Under the pieces are notes generated by a model. It worked only from the letters and a program-made list of their open reading frames with translations. It searched no databases and was not told the origin of the DNA. Positions 62,853 through 64,000 of a stretch of DNA of 64,000 nucleotides are shown here, in pieces. The stretch covers positions 5,456,001-5,520,000 of the forward strand of contig NZ_CP075691.1 in the NCBI RefSeq assembly GCF_020026305.1, given 5' to 3'. The stretch's first letter is position 1. Each line of letters begins with the position of its first letter. Both the position numbers and the translations under genes were made by a program. The DNA is from Streptomyces sp. 135. Lineage in GTDB: Bacteria; Actinomycetota; Actinomycetes; Streptomycetales; Streptomycetaceae.

Positions 62853-64000
62853 GCCACCACCACCGCGCCACGGACGCGTACGACATGGGAGGCGGCGAAG
62901 GGTCCCACCCGCTGTACACCTTCGGGCAGCCCGTCCGGGACCGCCGCCAGATCCTCGGCAAGGCGCTGTGGATCGGCATCTGGCTGGTCTTCCTGGCGAG
63001 CCCCGTGCGGGACCTCCTGACAGCGGAGCGCACCGCCGCGGCCACGGTGCTCGGCTGGCTGGGCCTGACGGTCTTCGTGGTCTGCTACCTCTCGCTCGTC
63101 TTCCGGTACACCTCCAAGGTGCTCGACTGGGGCAGGGTGCACGGCTGGTTCGCGGCGCAGTTCGCCCTGGCGGTGATCCTCGCGTTCAGCTTCGGCACCA
63201 GCTGGCTGGGCCTGTTCGTCTACGTCTCCGTGTCCGCGGGCGCGGTGCTGCCGCCGCGCCAGGCGGCCTGGATCATCCCGGCGGTCACCGCCGTGCTGAT
63301 CGGGGTGGGTCTGCGCACCGACAGCCTCCAGGACCTCCTCGGCAACCTCGTGGTGCTCAACGTCCTCATCGGCTTCGCGATGAGCGGCGTACGCCAGTTG
63401 GTCCGTACGGCGATCCAGCTCCGCCAGGCACGGGCCACCGTCGCCCAGCTCGCCGCCAACGAGGAGCGGCTGCGGCTGGCCAGGGACCTGCACGACCTGC
63501 TCGGCCACTCGCTCTCCCTGATCACGCTCAAGAGCGAGCTCGCCGGGCGGATGCTCCCCGACCACCCCGACAAGGCCGCCCAGCAGGTCGCCGACATCGA
63601 GCAGGTCAGCCGCCAGGCCCTGGTGGACGTCCGCGAGGCCGTCTCCGGGTACCGCAGGCGCACCCTGGCCGGCGAGCTGGCGGGCGCCCGCACGGCGCTG
63701 ACCGCCGCGGGCATCGAGCCGGGCCTCCCGCTCCGGGCACCGGCCGAACTGCCCGGCGAGGACGGCGAGGCGGCGCTCGCCTGGGCGCTGCGGGAGGCCG
63801 TGACCAACGTCGTGCGGCACAGCGGCGCCCGGCGCTGCACGGTGGCGTTCACGGCCCGCCAGACCCTCGCCGGGCCGCTCCTTGAGCTGACCGTGGAGGA
63901 CGACGGCGTGGGCGGCCAGGGCACGGCCGCGGGTAACGGCCTGACGGGCCTCGCCGAGCGCGTGGAAGCGGTCGGCGGTGCCCTGGAGACGGGCCCGGCG
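62849..64000 (+). CDS. Sensor histidine kinase, DesK-like (HisKA_3), 3'-truncated by window edge
   Basis: GTG 62849 overlaps the permease stop and the frame stays open to the end of the window (384 codons). Several membrane helices (~45-170; WIGIWLVFLASPVRDLL, VILAFSFGTSWLGLFVYVSV) are followed by the HisKA_3 dimerisation helix LARDLHDLLGHSLSLITLKS with phospho-acceptor His215. The ATPase N-box is LREAVTNVVRHSGA and the G-box is EDDGVGGQG with GNGLTGLAERV. A response regulator gene is expected just right of the window. Coupling with the ABC exporter suggests that it senses membrane state or a transported compound. Confidence 0.9.
   Translation, partial: MSHHHRATDAYDMGGGEGSHPLYTFGQPVRDRRQILGKALWIGIWLVFLASPVRDLLTAERTAAATVLGWLGLTVFVVCYLSLVFRYTSKVLDWGRVHGWFAAQFALAVILAFSFGTSWLGLFVYVSVSAGAVLPPRQAAWIIPAVTAVLIGVGLRTDSLQDLLGNLVVLNVLIGFAMSGVRQLVRTAIQLRQARATVAQLAANEERLRLARDLHDLLGHSLSLITLKSELAGRMLPDHPDKAAQQVADIEQVSRQALVDVREAVSGYRRRTLAGELAGARTALTAAGIEPGLPLRAPAELPGEDGEAALAWALREAVTNVVRHSGARRCTVAFTARQTLAGPLLELTVEDDGVGGQGTAAGNGLTGLAERVEAVGGALETGPA

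Overview
The window is high-GC actinobacterial DNA, almost certainly a Streptomyces chromosome. The evidence is strong third-position GC bias, many GTG/TTG starts with GGAGG-type ribosome sites, an AfsA/ScbR-type gamma-butyrolactone pair, a bldK-type oligopeptide transporter and mycothiol deacetylase MshB. No rRNA, tRNA, CRISPR array, insertion sequence or phage gene was seen.

Region 1 (1-12.4 kb) looks like the edge of a specialised-metabolite cluster. It holds a type II thioesterase with a Cys nucleophile (running in from the left), an MFS exporter, a P450, a lipid-kinase-like protein, a SnoaL-like protein and an MmgE/PrpD protein. A signalling module follows: a receptor-type TetR repressor divergent from an AfsA-type butenolide synthase, with a perfect 9-bp inverted repeat between them, then a second TetR divergent from an acyl-CoA-dehydrogenase-like flavoprotein and a HAD phosphatase. 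A threonine-synthase-like PLP enzyme closes the block.

Region 2 (12.4-28.4 kb) is mixed. It has a C-terminal remnant of a chloramphenicol 3-O-phosphotransferase, a secreted subtilisin with a P-domain, a GntR regulator, a small protein, a Nudix hydrolase, an RsbW-like ATPase and a PAS-PAS-GAF-PP2C-HATPase protein. Next come PspA with an upstream TPM-domain gene carrying three frameshifts, a SUKH protein, a PAF-acetylhydrolase-like lipase, and a succinate dehydrogenase operon whose sdhA runs in frame into a truncated sdhB.

Region 3 (28.7-56.9 kb) is dominated by peptide uptake. It contains a lone substrate-binding lipoprotein with a long charged insert, the TypA/BipA GTPase, and three complete five-gene oligopeptide ABC operons. 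The middle one is in the bldKA-E order on the minus strand; it is flanked by two closely related plus-strand operons. An S9 prolyl oligopeptidase family enzyme converges on the last operon. A sigma factor/membrane protein pair, a GNAT and a Uma2 protein sit between the first operon and bldK. Strong hairpins mark operon ends and the boundaries around two binding-protein genes.

Region 4 (57-64 kb) holds a small membrane protein, mshB, a DUF6113-like membrane protein, a frameshifted peptidoglycan-binding-domain protein, and an ABC exporter plus a DesK-like histidine kinase cut by the window end. Five of the six frame breaks (three in the TPM gene, one in the peptidoglycan-binding gene, one at the sdhA end) could be small deletions in GC-rich DNA, so base-level sequence error must be considered alongside real gene decay.
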